Assembly: GCA_002371345.1 (NCBI GenBank)
Contig: DFHY01000049.1
Coordinates: 1 to 5,013 of the forward strand
DNA from: Lachnospiraceae bacterium UBA3711
GTDB lineage: Bacteria > Bacillota > Clostridia > Lachnospirales > Lachnospiraceae
DNA: 5,013 bases
Reading direction: 5' to 3'
In this document: positions 4,853 through 5,013 of the stretch, piece by piece
How positions within the stretch are numbered: the stretch's first letter is position 1
Layout: each line of letters starts with the position of its first letter
Notes under the pieces: model-generated
Databases searched by the model: none
Seen by the model: only the letters and a program-made list of their open reading frames with translations
What the model was told of the DNA's origin: nothing
Program-made: the position numbers and the translations under genes

Positions 4853-5013
4853 ATGGATGCGAACATCGTAAAGAGAAACACACTTCTCGCACAGACCGTC
4901 ATAAAAGGACTTCAGTCCAGAAACATGAGCGGGTATTTCGCTGAAGACAGAGAGAATGCGTTGAATACCGCGCTCTCACTGATACCCGAGGGCAGCTCCG
5001 TCACCATGGGAGG
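4853..5013 (+). CDS. LUD-domain (lactate utilisation, LutC/DUF162-like) protein, N-terminal part
   Basis: Fifty-three codons are visible before the window ends. The protein starts MDANIVKRNTLLAQTVIKGL and continues with LQSRNMSGYFAEDRENAL, then ALSLIPEGSSVTMGG at about 40-54. This arrangement (a helix, a 'xxRNMxGYxxxxxxEAL' strand-helix, then 'IPEGSSVxxGG') is the opening of clostridial LUD proteins, whose 'PEGxxVxxGG' segment lies near the predicted nucleotide-like ligand site. Members take part in lactate oxidation as LutC-type subunits, or occur as stand-alone proteins of unknown role. The fragment cannot tell which. An in-frame TGA at 4847-4849 makes the ATG at 4853 the first possible ATG start. 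AGGAAAGG (4833-4840) lies 12 nt upstream, slightly far but purine-rich. The gene is divergent from the sensor operon, so the two could share control through the intervening 315 bp. Confidence 0.8.
   Translation, partial: MDANIVKRNTLLAQTVIKGLQSRNMSGYFAEDRENALNTALSLIPEGSSVTMG

Noticed and set aside
4846..4944. Short + strand frame starting at the ATG at 4846, overlapping the LUD start
   Set aside because: It encodes only 32 basic, motif-free residues and is out of frame with the LUD protein, which matches a known family. Its ATG is nearer the purine-rich site, so leader-peptide use cannot be fully excluded, but nothing supports it.

Overview
The window looks like chromosomal DNA from a mid-GC, Gram-positive Clostridia-type organism, quite possibly a Lachnospiraceae relative. 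This is inference. It rests on purine-rich Shine-Dalgarno sites, frequent ATA (Ile) and AGA/AGG (Arg) codons, extended -10 promoters (TGnTATNNT), and the protein families present: a trimeric-type purine nucleoside phosphorylase, a clostridial-looking nicotinamidase, a PocR-domain sensor and a LUD-family protein. No mobile element, CRISPR array, tRNA or rRNA is visible.

Layout. (1) Positions 1-255 hold the 3' end of a + strand gene for a probably extracytoplasmic protein ending in a bacterial SH3-like domain. A clear rho-independent terminator follows at 291-324. (2) A 250-bp leader (256-505) carries a candidate promoter with a 12-bp perfect palindrome over its -35 region, plus a second inverted repeat. 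It leads into a + strand nicotinamidase (pncA-like, 506-1036). (3) A minus-strand run of three tightly packed genes is read from about 4600 down to 1037: a PocR-domain sensor with a degenerate histidine-kinase-like C-terminus (3296-4537), a protein with a degenerate GGDEF and an intact EAL domain (1884-3296), and a purine nucleoside phosphorylase (1037-1870). The first two overlap by one base (TGATG). The phosphorylase starts 13 bp after the EAL gene. (4) A 315-bp divergent intergenic region (4538-4852) holds one candidate promoter for each direction. (5) A + strand gene beginning at 4853 runs off the window. Its 53 visible residues look like the N-terminus of a LUD-domain (lactate-utilisation, LutC/DUF162) protein.

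How the genes may work together. The most interesting unit is the PocR-sensor/EAL pair. It looks like a ligand-responsive module in which a small-molecule-binding PocR domain is attached to a kinase-like fold that has lost its ATP-binding motifs, translated in coupling with a probably active c-di-GMP phosphodiesterase. The third gene could salvage guanosine arising from c-di-GMP breakdown (c-di-GMP to pGpG to GMP to guanosine to guanine), although a purely housekeeping role is equally possible. Nicotinamidase and purine nucleoside phosphorylase also meet in NAD salvage, because nucleoside phosphorylases can release nicotinamide from nicotinamide riboside. Their genes are convergent, with stop codons directly abutting and no terminator between them.
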